From: Papaver somniferum
Taxonomy: Eukaryota; Streptophyta; Magnoliopsida; Ranunculales; Papaveraceae
Assembly (NCBI RefSeq): GCF_003573695.1
Contig: NC_039361.1
Coordinates: 91,716,149-91,780,148 of the forward strand
Length of the DNA stretch: 64,000 nucleotides
Reading direction: 5' to 3'
Shown: one piece after another, positions 45,106 to 58,094 of the stretch
Layout of the letters: each line of letters opens with the position of its first letter
Position numbering within the stretch: position 1 is the stretch's first letter
Made by a program: the position numbers and the translations under genes
Notes under the pieces: generated by a model
Databases searched by the model: none
Seen by the model: the letters and a program-made list of their open reading frames with translations, nothing else
Told to the model about the DNA's origin: nothing

Positions 45106-46312
45106 ATAACCTCCTTTGTCAATTTTAGTGAAAAACTCTTACATCATATGGATAAACAAATTACAAGAATTCATTACAATCCGCTTGATTTCCGATTCAA
45201 CAACACAGTAAAACTGCTTACATTCAATCCTTGAAAATGTCGTTGTTGACATTATAGTAACAAAGCTAATACTCTCCCTAAGGAAGATAGGTACATATTC
45301 AATTCGCACGTCTTTGTTATACCATTTTATATGACATGTTACTCCCCCTTAGTCTTTGCTTTCACTCTTTCGTTAGATACAACATTCAAGTACCAATGTT
45401 CTTTTCCCTAGCGATGCCAATCAATATAAAATCAATGCCAGCATCACCTGTTTACTCCATATATTTCTCCCCCTTTTTGTCACAAAAATGACAAAGAAAC
45501 GAAAAAATAAAGGACAACACGAAAAGAATCTTACAAATCTCAGAATAGACTTGCTAACGTGTAGAGTTAGGCACGAGGGTTCCACACATCACGTTCTGAT
45601 AACCAATATCAAAACCGAAACTACAAGTAGTCTTATTTTTCCAATTTAGTTTAGAAAACCAAAAAAAACTAAGCACATTAGTCCCTTTGCTAAACCGATT
45701 TTTCAAAAACAACCGCTTAATTCGATAAGACCAAAATAAAAATAAACTCCATTTTCTCACCAGGTTATAATTATCCATAAACTTAGACATTTCAATTTTA
45801 AACAAGACAAGTACTAGGTTAGTTAACTAGCATTCCTTGTTCAGGTATTCGATTAGACTTGAATAACCGAAACCTCACTTTGATAAGACAAACTAAGATC
45901 AGAATTAACTTAGTTTCTTATCCGGAATTGAATTGGACTAAACAACTCATCACGTACACAAATTATTTCGTTAAGCCATAAATAATTCATACAAACCAAA
46001 ATAAATCAACTTACATAATTATTCACCTCAACTGGAAGCAATTGAAACAATATAGACATTAAAAGCACCGCAATTGCACCGTAATTTTGTAAGCCTAAAC
46101 AATTGATACCCTAAAAAAGAAAGATAACAATGGTTTTTCTTAACTGGAACCAATTGAATCACACACACATTAATTATACCGTAATTTTGTAAGCCTAAGC
46201 AATTGATACCACACAATAAAGCAAGATAACAATAGTTTTTCTTAATCGGGACCAATTGAAACACACATCCACACACACATCATGGAATAAATATCAATTG
46301 AACCGAAATTTT
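45106..46312 (-). mobile_element. Family B internal 3' region (B2)
   Basis: Starts with a decayed polypurine tract (ATAACCTCCTTTGTC on the plus strand; B-main has ATCTCCCCCTTTGTC) and matches about 50304-51430. Contains two to three tandem units of about 95 bases (46040-46290) with ACCGTAATTTTGTAAGCCTAA and TTTTTCTTAA..GGAACCAATTGAA. Breaks at about 46312 into the A1 ORF. The short minus-strand ORFs are not supported. Confidence 0.8.
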
Positions 46313-46508
46313 GCAGCTCGTTGATACCTTGAAAAGTCTTGATGTGTTGAAAACTGAGTTGAAAAAGGTTACCACTCACCTTGGTCTCATAAAATCTCAT
46401 ATCAATGATCTTCGCAAAGAGAATATCTTCTCTGAAGGTGCAAGGGATTCTATCAATCACAAGCTCAAAGATCTCAAGACTCGTGAAGATTCTGAAACGT
46501 CTATGTGA
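46313..46508 (+). pseudogene. A1 ORF, C-terminal coiled-coil piece
   Basis: About 65 open codons ending at TGA 46506-46508: LVDTLKSLDVLKTELKKV, then LIKSHINDLRKEN and NHKLKDLKTRED. Strong heptad-like Leu/Ile spacing suggests a coiled coil. By position it is the 3' end of the A1 ORF interrupted at 34495; the sequence between is lost. No counterpart in A3 or A4. Confidence 0.55.
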
Positions 46509-48079
46509 TTGTAGTTCGTGTTCGGCCATGGCACTGGATTCTGCTTTTTTAGCTTGTTGATTTTTGTTTGCCTAGTAAATCTTCTATTTTTCTTGTTTTT
46601 TTAGAAGAATAACTAGAGTTTGGAATAGCCATTATTGTGATTACACATAGCTATGTCCAACGTTTTCATCTTCTTGTTTTTAGATTTATTGGTTTAATTC
46701 TAAAATTATCTGGAAGATGATTTTTGCAGTATTAATATTTATGGTTTTATATATTGCAATATTGTTATGGGATATGTATGATTGTGTCCGTAAACTTGAT
46801 TGTCATACCTTATCAAAAGTAAAGTCGTCCATGAATTGATATGCGTGTATTGATAAAAGAATGAATTGACTTTAGACAAATACAAAAGTTAAGCCTATTA
46901 TGTCAATTATTGATGGAAGATAGGTTAGAATCTTTTGTTTACAAGGATTATGTGTATTGAATGTCGTTATGCAAATAATGATGGAAAATAGAATGAATCC
47001 TTGTGTATTCCGCAGTATTGATCTTCCCTGATCCATTTTTTGTGTGTACATACTTTGTTGTTCCATAAGGTGTCTTATGTTGAGCTCTATCGACTGAGTC
47101 ATTGTCTTGGCATAGTTGCTGTTCCATGAGATACTTTTTGTAGAGCATGACCAATTAAATTGATTACTTTGTGATTAGTTTAGTTGTGTATTTCGATTAG
47201 ATTAATTATGGGTTTCTTGTGATTAATCTAATTGATTGTTTTTAAGTCTCCATAAGTTTACTTATATTGAGCATTTTTTATTAAATTAATCATGGGTTCT
47301 CTTATGGTTTATTTAATTGAATATTTTGGATTCAAATTCATACTTGTATGTGATTTGTTATGTCCAAATAAATCCTTCTTTTCTTTTTTGAAATTAAGGT
47401 CGCTCTTGTTGTTCTTTCGGGAATGACATTTTATGGGGGAGAGTTCTTAATTGAACTTTTTCTTAATTACCAAATCTTTGTGGGGAGTGTGGCTGTGGAA
47501 TATTATAGGGGTTATCTTGTATCTTTATAGACTCCTTGATGAATGCATTTAGCTTAGGCTTTATGATTGCATCTAAATAAGATGATATATGCTTTCTTTT
47601 GGTCATGAAATGTCTCTTTCGGAAATTTCATTAGGATCCCGTTCTTGTACCTTTGCCAATTTTATTGACAAAAAGAGGGAGAATTAATATGTAGTTCACA
47701 CTACAAATACATATGGTTTTCATATCATTATGTAAGGGGGAGTGGTTTCCATGTGAAATGGAGTATTGACTAAGGGGGAGTGACATATCACCATAGTATT
47801 GTTGTTAAAGTTGTGATACAATTGAACTTTGACGCTGTGTAATGATACTATGACACTGTATAACAATGATTGAGAACTCTTGTTTTTTCGTTGTTATAGT
47901 TACAGATTTTCAACAACGATGATGCTAAACTCACAACCTTTGGGATCATTGGAGTACTTGGAAGTGACGAAGATTTCGAGTAATGTTGAATATTAGGCAT
48001 GTGGAGTAGGAGCTACAAAAGTTTATTTATATATTTTTTTGTATTCCATATGTATTGATGGTTTTGTCACTAAAATTGA
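46509..48079 (+). repeat. A1 3' untranslated region
   Basis: Matches 38600-40280 and 62500-63830, including AGAATAACTAGAGTTTGGAATAG, TCAAAAGTAAAGTCGT and the CTCCATAAG/TTATGTTGAGC motifs (fewer units, about 47060-47270). No gene is supported. Confidence 0.8.
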
Positions 48080-48092
48080 CAAAGGGGGAGAT

Positions 48093-49089
48093 TGTTAGAG
48101 CATTGCTCGGTCGAACTCGCATGCGTTGCTATGTCAAGCATGTTTGTCAATGTTAGTGATCAAAACTATAAGTCTTGATTTCTAGTCTACTATAGCTAAG
48201 GTCTCGGACCATGATAGAAAGTGTAGTTGGGCTCAAGAGCTCCATGGCAATCATCATACAAGACGAAGGACTAATCAAGGAACTGGTGGATCTCCATCGA
48301 CTAAAAGGTATGTGGAGACTTGAACTTATCTATCACTCAAAAGTCTATTTATATCATATCTTGAGACAAAAGTTGTTCTGCTATATAGACTTAGATTATA
48401 CACATTTGGTATTTCGAGCCGAGATTATCTCGCCTATCTATTTCTCGAAATATGTGTTGGTACAGATTTGTATACTAAAGTCTTCGACTTTGGGTCGTAG
48501 CAACTCTTGGTTGTGTGGGAGATCAGCTAAGGGAATCAAATGCGTAGTATCCTGCTGGGATCAGAGACATAGGAGCATAATTGTACCTTGGATCAGTGTG
48601 AGATTGGTTAGAGTTCAACTACAGTCCAGACCGAAGTTAGTTTGGAGTAGGCTAGTGTTTGTAGCGGCTTAATACAGTGTGTGTCCAATCTGGACTAGGT
48701 CCAGGGGTTTTTCTGCATTTGCGGTTTCCTCGTTAACAAAATTATGGGTTTGTGTTATTTCTTTTCTGCATTTTATTTTGTTATATAATTGAAATATCAC
48801 AGGTTGTGCGTTGTTCAATCAATTAGAATATCCGACCTTTTGGTTGTTGATTTAAACTGATTGACACTTGGATATTGGTCTTTGGTACCATCCAAGTTAT
48901 CTCTCTTTGATAAAGACTCGCAGATTTATATTTGCTTGAGTATAGATCAAATCGAGAGATTGAGATACAAAACTCTTTGATGTACTTTTATCTAGATTGA
49001 GTCTGACTCTCTAGAAAGTATATTGGAGTTTGTCCATACAGATTGCTAAGCGAAAGATTGGTTGTGGTTATTAGACCCCCGCTTTTTCA
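48093..49089 (+). repeat. A1 3' LTR with 1.37-kb internal deletion
   Basis: TGTTAGAG to CGCTTTTTCA, but only 997 bp. It follows the 5' LTR to about position 826 (TGTGTTGGTA) and resumes at the equivalent of about 2190 (CAGATTTGTATAC), so the U3 end, TATA box and R start are missing. The polypurine tract CAAAGGGGGAGAT lies at 48080-48092. Confidence 0.9.
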
Positions 49090-50303
49090 AAAGATTCGTA
49101 ACTTATTTATATTTCGATCCTGGGATTTTCTTCCTTTAGCTATTAAGGAATAACTTTGAAAAATTAAAGATAAACGTTACTGCACATGTTCAAAGTATGT
49201 TGACATCTTTCCTAATTAACCAAATACATTTCCGGTATCTCTAATATTTCTAGAATAATAGAAAATTCGAAAAGATATTTTTGGATAATTTTTTGTGTTA
49301 AAAACACAAAACGTGCTCGGATTTGATTGAGACTTTTTGTGGCCGACTGCACATGTTCAAAGGATCGGTTCCATACATATTTATGGTATCTAACTTGTAT
49401 GTGTTGCACATGTCCATACGATCAGTTCCCCTTTGCCTAAAAACGTGTTGCACATGTTCATAGGATCGGTTCCCCTTTCTGCTATAAACCTTGTTGCACC
49501 CCATACAAGGATCGGTTCCCCTTTGTGATGTACTGCACCTCTTACTAGGATCGGTTCCCCTTTACAAAATTTGGTCAGACAAAACACAAACCCGACCATA
49601 CCATCTCAGGTGATTACTTAAGATCGGTTTCACTAATAAAATTTATACCAATACATAAGTCAGGCCTTTGTGAATAGTTCTACCAAGAACACAAACAAGT
49701 TGTGAGTGGTTATACTCAATCACACATATTGGTTGTTCATAATATATGCAATGAATAACAAAACCAATAACGCCTGGAAATTTCCTTTTCGGTTCACAAA
49801 CAAGTTTGTGAACTTACTTACTTCAAACACATGTAGAACATTGTTTCCTAGGATAAAATCCTCACCTTATACTCATATATAATCACAATAGCATTCAACC
49901 AATTATGTCAATGTCTTATCTACAAAGTTTAATGGTTAAGCAATAAACCTCGTATTGTATTCCTTAATACTATGTCTATCTAGAGTTCAAATAAGCTTCG
50001 CAGTTTTGTTTTCAATATGCACGACTTGAAAGATACGTTAGGGAATGAAACAGTTCAAGTCAAATATCACTAACCTCAAATGGAAGGATGATTGTTGTCG
50101 TTGTAGCTCCTTGCTTCTTCACATCTTCAAGTCTTCGCAATACTTGTAATCTCTCATATCTTAATATTTTCAAGCTAACCTATACGAAGTTGACTCTAGT
50201 ACATAATCAAGCGACTCTTAACATGAGTTTTGATTCACTAAAATATGACAACCAAACTTGACATTCCAACGCTTGGTGGGTTCAACCGAGCTATGCTCTA
50301 ACA
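49090..50303 (-). mobile_element. B-main 3' LTR, right part
   Basis: Resumes at TSD AAAGA where 457 stopped and runs to the terminus CTCTAACA at 50303, followed by ATCTCCCCCTTTGTC (polypurine tract in reverse). Contains the GATCGGTTCCCC tandem motif at 49365-49565. Confidence 0.92.
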
Positions 50304-52600
50304 ATCTCCCCCTTTGTCAATTTTAGTGACAAAACTCTTACATCATATGGATAAACAAATTACAAGAATTCATTACACATACGCTTGATTCCCGATAAAA
50401 CAGCATAATAAACTGCATACATTCAATCCTTGAAAATGCCGTTGTTGACATTATAACAACGAAGCTATTACTCCCCCTAAGGAACATAGGTAGATATTCA
50501 ATCCGCACGTCATTGTTATACCAATTCATATGACATGTTACTCCCCCTTAGTCTGTGCTTTCACTATTTCTTTTAGATAAAATGTTTAAGCACCAATATT
50601 CTTTTCCTTTGCGATACCAATCAATATAAATTCAACGCCAGTATCACTTGTTTACTCCATATATTTCTCCCCATTTTTGTCATAAAATGATAAAGAAACG
50701 AAAAAAATAAAGGACAACACGAAAAGAATCTTACAAATATCAAAATAGACTTGCAATCTGTAGAGTTAGGCACGAGGGTTCCACACATCATGTTCTGATA
50801 CCCAATATCAAAAACGAAACTATAAGTAGTTTTATTTTGATATGTTACCAAAGAAACAATTGTCCGAAACAATTTTTCCAAATTATTTTAGCAAAAAAAA
50901 AATCAACTAAACACCTTAGTCCCTTTGCTAAACCGATTTTTCAAAAACAACCGCTTAATTCTATAAGACCAAAATAAAGATAACTCTATTTTTCTCATCA
51001 GGTTCTAATTATCCATAAACTTAGACCTTTCAGTTTTAAACAAGACAAGTACTAAGTTAGTTAACTAGCATTTCTTGTTAAGGCATTCGATTAGACTTGA
51101 GTAACCGAAACCTCACTTCGATAAGTCTAACTAAGATCAGAATTAACTTAGTTTCTCTTATCCGGAATCGAATTGGACTAAACAACTCATCCCGTAATCC
51201 ATTTATTTCGTTAAGCCATAAATAATTCATACAAACCAACAAAAATCAACTTGCATAATTATTCACCTCAACCAGAAGCAATTGAAACAACATAAACATT
51301 AAAAGCACCGCAATTGCACCGAAATTTTGTAAGCCTAAACAATTGATCCCATACAAACGCAAGATAACAAGTTTTTCTTAACCGGAACCAATTGAATCAC
51401 ACACAACATAAATTGTACCGAAATTTTGTAAATCAAAAGAAATAAATATATATGATATAAACTCATGATTTTCTTAAACAGGAAAACAATTAACTAACAA
51501 GATTGTTACCTCAAATTTCGCATCTACTTCTCCAATATGTTTGCATCTTCGTCCGGGGAGAATTGATATCAAAATATTATTATGTTGTCATCCTTATGCA
51601 TAAACAAAAGAATAACAACAACCAACCTTTAGCAGAGAAAGGTTGAAAATAGGTTTTAACAATTGCAAGCAAAGTTGAAAACCGTCGAAACACATATGCT
51701 TTTATGCTAAACCAAAACCGATTCAACATATTGTGACTTTTTCACATATTGTTTCTACCAGAAACCCTCATGATTCTTTGATAAAGCCTACCAACATTGG
51801 CTAGAACTTAATCCTGCTAAATCAAAAAGTCACCCAAACTACAAGGGTTCACAATATATGAGATCGAATATTAAGGTAGTAAAACCGAAATCAAACATCC
51901 CACAAACTGAATATTCAAAGAAAAAAATATAAACATTCATTCATATGAATTTTTTTCTAGGAATCGGTCATACCACACTTCCAAACAAGTTTAGAGTTGG
52001 TTATAACACATGAATTCATACAGAAAACAGTTTTAAACATAACTTTTGCATGCTTAGTCCGAATTCAGTGATCTTTGGCTCGTTTTAACCATAAAAGCAA
52101 AAGCTACACATATATGATCAGTAGATATCAACATCATCAACTCAAAATTACCGTTTCTATCAAAAGCTCAAAAATAGATAGAGAAGGTATGAGTATATAA
52201 GAAATAAATCTCCCTAAAGATGTTAATTAGTCATTTAATAATCGAGAGATCATGTGCTCAGTTTTTCATGTGTTTCTTTACCTTTAAAAATATTGAGCAC
52301 TAAGGTGAGCATGCATATTTTAACACAACTAGGTTGTGTTAAGTTTATCCTTGTCTTGTTCGTCACGAGTGACTAAGACCGAATCATCATTCTTGACCTC
52401 TTGCTTGGTTTGTTTTTTATTGTTCCATCTCTTGTTTATCTTCCTTGACTTGTGATGAAGAGTGTCATTATCACAACCTCCACTAGTACAAGAGAATTCA
52501 GACATGATGTGTCTCTTTAGTCTTTCAAGAAAACTCTTGTAATTATTGTCATCAACAATTAATAACTGAGAGTCATCCTTATGACTAACTTTTGGTCCCT
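50304..52600 (-). mobile_element. B-main internal 3' untranslated region
   Basis: Noncoding by eye. The polypurine tract lies at 50304-50318. Two tandem units of about 95 bases at 51290-51430 match those at 46040-46290. From about 51440 to 52600 the sequence is A/T-rich, with no recognised gene. No pol domain is present between the ORF and the polypurine tract. Confidence 0.75.
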
Positions 52601-52606
52601 TCTTGT

Positions 52607-54090
52607 CTATGGAAGACTTCGGGACCCATTTAGAGTTGGGTTTGCAGGAGAAGCTTTCCCCCTCATACCATTGGGATCATTGTACTTTTGAGTATTTTGC
52701 GAAACACCCTTTCTCCAATTTGGAACATCATATCTTGTCTTTGCATTTACAAAGTTATCTCTTTTTCTATATTCGAGTCTTTTATGAGATGACCTTTTCG
52801 AGTGATATGCAAAATTTGAAGTATCATTATAATAATTATTTTTCCTAAACTTAGGACAATACCGATCTGAGTTCCTTTGAGGAGCAATCTTAGCCAATTC
52901 GTTTGATACAAAAGAAAGTGTGTATTTTATCTTACGAATCTTGCATTCCCATTGCAAGTGTCCTTTATTACCATAATAATAACAATGCTTAGTATAAAAA
53001 TACGAAGTATAAGTTTTAATGTTACCTTTTTGTGGATCCTCTTCCATTGGAGCTCGACGATTTTTTTCCTCCACTTCTTCTTCTTATCTTTGTTCAACTT
53101 TGTTGCTTCCTTGACATTAGTAGAAGTGCTCTATTTGATTGTCGTTCTTAAAGAGTATGGTTGAACATGATTCTTAGGCTTGACTAGTTTTCCTTCTTTA
53201 CGAGCATCTTTTACATCAGTGGAACCCTCTGGTTTATAAGAATTTGTAGCTTTGACAAATTTTACCTCTTTGATAATACGTGAAGCATTTATTCCCTTAT
53301 AGCCCAATCCTCGTGTATCACGATGATTTCTACTTGCTTCTAACATTGAGGTTAAATTGTTTGATCTATCATTGAACTTTTTAAGGTCCAAATTTTCTTC
53401 TTCTAACGTCTTGATTTTATCAAGAGCACTAGCTAGATCAACCTCAAGGCGTTTTTCTCGTGAGACATATTCCTCTTCTTTTTCTTCGAAACTCTTTTGT
53501 TGAGAGTTAATCCTTGCATCATATTCAGCAAGTTTTTCTTCAAGACCCTGTATTTGTTGAGAAGTATCTACCCTGAACTTCTTGTGATTTTGATACATCC
53601 TTTCACATTCAATTTTAATTTCTTTAAAATCATCCTGATTTTGTTCAAATACCATTTTGAAAATAAGCAATTGTTGTGAGTATTCTTCTTTCAGCAAGTT
53701 ATGCTCTTCATTGTGATTTTCAAACTTTAAAGTTAAATCTCGTTCTCTTTCAAGTGTTGAAAGAAGATCATTAGAACAAATAAGAAATTATTTGCTCAAT
53801 TCCTTTAGTTCAGATGTTTTTACACTTGATCTTTCATCAGAAATCTCCAGTATAGAACTCAAAGATATCTTGTTATCGAAAAGAGATTTTTCGGAGTCTG
53901 AATCATTGATTGTGAATACAGGGCTTAACTTAATCTCCTCTAGAGAACCTTCAGACTTATTCTCAGAAGAGCAAGTAGAACTTGACGAAGATGCCCCTTT
54001 TAAACATTTCTTAAAATCAAAACTTTCAATGTCTTGTGAAACGTTAACTGAGTCTTTCTTTAGTTTTCTCTATCACTTAACTCTACTTTG
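52607..54090 (-). pseudogene. B-main gag-like ORF: coiled coil, GLGY motif, broken zinc knuckle
   Basis: Minus-strand frame open from about 54090 to 53131 except for one TAA at about 53787. It is acidic/Ser-rich (about 53800-54060), then a long coiled coil (QIQGLEEKLAEYDARI, DKIKTLEEENLDLKKF), then RGLGYKGIN at about 53310, the GLGY motif typical of the C-terminal part of plant Copia gag. After a frame change near 53100 the second frame (53074-52607) has HCYYYGNKGHLQWEC, a CCHC knuckle in which the second Cys is Tyr. The UBN2 capsid-like domain is absent. No protease, integrase or RT follows. The product would be a shortened gag derivative. Confidence 0.8.
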
Positions 54091-54152
54091 ACTCATGTCT
54101 TATAGGTTGGATCACATCAAACACAGATTGTTAGATCTTTTCATGTTTTCTT

Positions 54153-54164
54153 GCTCAGATACCA
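54153..54164 (-). promoter_or_regulatory. Primer binding site (B-main)
   Basis: GCTCAGATACCA on the plus strand, i.e. TGGTATCTGAGC on the minus strand, two bases from the LTR end at 54167. One or two mismatches to the iMet-type TGGTATCAGAGC. Confidence 0.85.
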
Positions 54165-54166
54165 AT

Positions 54167-56926
54167 TGAAAAGGCGAGGGTACCCAAATATACCACAAGA
54201 TAAAACTTTTCCTACCTATAAGTCCTTTCTCCGAAAGTGATTGTCTATGGACTGAGTCGAGACAATACAACTAATCGGTTCACACTTCGTGTGATCGTCT
54301 ATGGATACGAGATCGAGACAATACAACAACGAAATATGTTTACGTGATACAAAGTTTCGGACTTAACCAAACACAATAGGATTTCTTATCAAGTAAATAG
54401 GAACTAACATTTGTGTAATTTACTTTAATTATAATAAAACAATTATAATGCAGAAATATAAAGTAAATGACAGAGAAAGATTTTGTTAACGGGGAAACCG
54501 CAAATGTAGAAAAACCCAGGGACCTTGTCCAGAATTGAATACTCTCAGGATTAAGCAGCTACACAAAATTACACCTAACTTCGTATAGTTGAGACCAAAC
54601 AACTAAACATATAGTTCACCTAGTTCCGTCTGTATCCCCACGCCTCCAACTTATAAATAAGTCACGTACTTGGAACAATTCCTTAGGTTCGTATTCCAAA
54701 CAGTAAAGGAACAACAAATCTGTTTGGTATCAACTCTATTCAACCAAGTGATATGAGTCGGACAAAGGCTCTTCCGTTTATCTTAACATAAACTCCTTCG
54801 TCAGGTCCTTAGATCTATCTTATGTTCAATTACCAAAGTAATCGTTTAAGATTAAGCCAACAACACTCTTAATCCAAGGAATTGTGTTGATGCCGATCTA
54901 CTCAATTAATCAATCCAATCTACCACAAGGATAAACCGATTATTAATTGGATCCTCTTTTACCAAAACAAGTATTGTGCACACCAAAGATTATAAACTCA
55001 AGTCAGATCTTCAATATCTTCTTTGTCTTTAAATCTTCTTAAATCTTCAATAAAAACCTGCACACAATCACTTGAATCTCTTGTGATCAATCACGCACAG
55101 AACGGAGTCTGTTAACAATGGATTATCACAAGATCGTCTTTAGAACTAATAACAGTCTAAAGATCCCTGCCGAAACTCTGAACTAGTTTGAGTGAATTTT
55201 ATATCACAAGAGAAGATCCTCAAGCATAAACAAACTAGGTGCAATCAGATTTCAACCATTGTTAGTCAATCAAATCAATCGAAAACAAAAGACAAACCGC
55301 AATTATCTAGTTTCCCACCAACGGTACACGCTAGAGCTTCTCAATCCCAAAGAAGACTTTAAGTTGAGCGGTCGTAAGAGATTTCGCCTGATTAGGTTAC
55401 TCTCATCTCCGAATATGCGGCTACACCAGTAACAACAAAAAAAGAGGAAGTCTGTTGTTACGAAGGATTAGTTTGCTATAAAGGCAAACTTCAAGTATTT
55501 ATAGACAAGGAAGTTTGGACACCAAGGAATTTCCAAAACGAAAAATATTCTCAAGATATTCATTAAAGCACAAATTCGGTTTCCATAATTCCTGGAAATG
55601 CTCTGTCCAAAAATAATGATCGAAATCTCTTTGGAAAATCTTTAACTAGTAAATGCACATTACTAATTCTTATTTTCCTAAAATAAAATTAAGATCTTAA
55701 TTAAAAGATTCTTAACTTATTTATGTTTCGATCCTGGGATTTTCTTCCTTTAGCTATTAAGGAATAACTTTGAAAACTTAAAGATAAACGTTACTGCACA
55801 TGTTCAAAGTATGTCGACATCTTTCCACATTAACCAAATATGTGTTCGGCATTTCTAATATTTCTAGAATAATAGAAAATTCAAAAAGATATTTTTGGAT
55901 AATTTTTTGTATTAGAAACACAAAACGTGCTCGGATTTGATTAAGACTTTTTGTGGCCGACTGCACATGTTCAAAGGATCGTTTCCCCACATATTTATGG
56001 TATCTAACTTGTATGTGTTACACATGTCCATAGGATCGGTTCCACTTTGCCTAAAAACGTGTTGCACATGTTCATAGGATCAGTTCCCCTTTCTGCTATA
56101 AACCTTGTTGCACCCCATACAAGGATCTGTTCCCCTTTGTGATGTACTGCACCTCTTACTAGGATCGGTTTCCCTTTCCCAAATTTGGTCAGACAAAACA
56201 CAAACCCGATCATATCATCTCAGGTGATTACTTAAGATCGGTTTCACTAATAAAAGTCATACAATTACATAATCAGGCCTTTGTGAATAGTTCTACCAAG
56301 AACACAAACAAGTCGTGAGAGGTTATACTCAATCACACATATTGGTTGTTCATAAGATATGCAATGAATAACAAAACCAATAACGCCTGGCAATTTCCTT
56401 TTCGGTTCACAACCAAGTTTGTGACCTTACTTCCTTAAAACACATGTAGAACATTGTTTTCTAGGATGAAATCCTCACCTTATACTCATACATAATCACA
56501 ATAGCATTCAATCAATTATGTCGATGTCTTATCTATAAATTTTAATAGTTAAGAAATAAACCTCGTATTGTATTCCTTAATACTATGTCTATCTAGAGTT
56601 CAAATAAGCTTCGCAGTTTTGTTTTCAATATGCACGACTTGAAAGATACGTTAGGGAATGAAACAGTTCAAGTCAAATATCACTAACCTCAAGTGGAAGG
56701 ATGATTGTTGTCGTTGTAGCTCCTTGCTTCTTCACATCTTCAAGTCTTCGCAATACTTGTAATGTCTCATATCCTAATACTTTCAATATAACCTATACGA
56801 AGTTGACTCTAGTACATAGTCAACCGAATCTTAACATGATTTTTGATTCACTAAAATATGACAACCAAACTTGACATACCAATGCTTGGTGGGTTCAAAT
56901 GAGCTATGCTTTAACAACTGGGAAAC
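54167..56926 (-). repeat. B-main 5' LTR, complete family B LTR (2760 bp)
   Basis: On the minus strand it runs from TGTTAAAGCATAGC (56926) to CTCGCCTTTTCA (54167). A minus-strand TATAAATA lies at 55497-55504. The tandem GATCGGTTCCCC region lies at 56030-56175. On its right is family A LTR sequence (A3), starting ACTGGGAAACC; the matching left target copy is outside the window. Confidence 0.92.
56030..56178. repeat. Tandem GGATCGGTTCCCCTTT motif in family B LTR
   Basis: Five units of about 30-40 bases share AGGATCGGTTCCCCTTT preceded by TTGCACATGTCCAT or TTGCACCCCATACA. Equivalent arrays lie at 36045-36200, 44235-44400 and 49365-49565. They fall in U3, upstream (on the minus strand) of the TATA box. 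Confidence 0.85.
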
Positions 56927-58027
56927 CTAATCTCCACACCTCTTGTGTGATACTAGTTGTATCAGATAGAGTCGATTCTCCTTTAAACTTAGGTTTCTAC
57001 CAAGACCTTGTAGATTAACGACTTGAAGACTTCATTGGGATTGTGAAGCCAGACCGATACTACTTTTCTTGTAGTTGTGTGATTTGATCTTGTTGTTTCT
57101 ATCGTACTAAGTACAATCGTAAGTTTGTCTTGAGATTGATTCTCCGATAGGAAAGATATAAAAGAACTCACAAACATCTTCGTCTCATCGTTTGTGATTC
57201 CATGATATCTTCTTTCCCTGTTTGATTGAGATTACTGTGAGGTGATTGATAATACTGAGTTGTTCTTCGGGAATATAAGTCTGGTTTATCAATTGGTTCA
57301 TGTTCACTTGATTTATCAAAAGATGGAACAAAAACTCGTAGGTATTTCTGTGGGAGACAGATTTATATATTACCGTAGACTTTTCTGTTTGATACAGATT
57401 TATTTATTAAATTCTTTGACTTTGGGTCGTAGCAACTCTTAGTGGTGGGTGAAATCAGCTAAGGGAATCAAGTGGGTAGTATCCTGCTGGGATCAGAGAC
57501 ATAGGAGCACAGTTGTACCTTGGATCAGTGTGAGATTGATTTGGGTTCAACTACAGTCCAGACCGAAGTTAGTTTGTAGTAGGCTACTTTCTGTAGCGGC
57601 TTCATACAGTGTGTGTTCAATCTGGACTAGGCCTCGGGGTTTTTCTGCATTTGTGGTTTCCTCGTTAACAAAACTTCTGATGCTTGTGTTATTTCTTTTC
57701 CGCATTATATTTTTTTATATAATTGAAATATCACAGGTTCTGCGTTGAATCAATCAATTGGGAAATCCAACCTTTGGTTGTTGATTGATACTTGATTATT
57801 GGTCTTTGGTACCGTTCAAGTGGTTTCTCTTGTATTCAATTAGACTCGCAGATTTCCATTTGCTTGAGTATGTATTGAATCGAGAAAGAGAGATATAACT
57901 CTTTGATATGATTTTATTAAGATTGAGTCTGACTGTCTAGTTGATTCTCTTAAAAGTATATTGGATTTAGTCCATACAGATTGCTAATCGAAATATTGGG
58001 TGTGGTTGTTAGAACCCCGCTTTTTCA
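56927..58027 (+). repeat. A3 5' LTR, right part
   Basis: Family A LTR from GGGAAACCTAATCTCC (equivalent to about 1718 in A1) to CGCTTTTTCA. The left part lies beyond the left window edge because B-main is inserted here. ORF-like stretches (57242-57748) are not conserved in frame. Confidence 0.9.
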
Positions 58028-58029
58028 AT

Positions 58030-58041
58030 TGGTATCAGAGC
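58030..58041 (+). promoter_or_regulatory. Primer binding site (A3), perfect iMet type
   Basis: TGGTATCAGAGC three bases after the LTR end; a full match to the canonical plant Copia primer site. Confidence 0.92.
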
Positions 58042-58094
58042 AGGAAAACACATTTAAAGACCTTACAAGTCTGTGTTTGTAGCGATCTGACTCT

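Larger units (their letters stand above)
458..49089 (+). mobile_element. Copia element A1, 48.6-kb composite with nested insertions
   Basis: A1 is a plus-strand family A Copia-type element: 5' LTR 458-2823, primer site 2826-2837, ORF pieces at 2890-3413, 34389-34495 and 46313-46508, a 3' untranslated region, polypurine tract 48080-48092 and a shortened 3' LTR 48093-49089. It is bounded by the TSD AAAGA. Its ORF is split by the 31-kb Ogre-like element and by a block of B and A4 fragments. It carries no pol, so it is non-autonomous. Its single ORF is not the gag seen in A3 and A4, although the leader is shared, so A1 belongs to a different coding subfamily that uses the same LTR. Confidence 0.88.
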
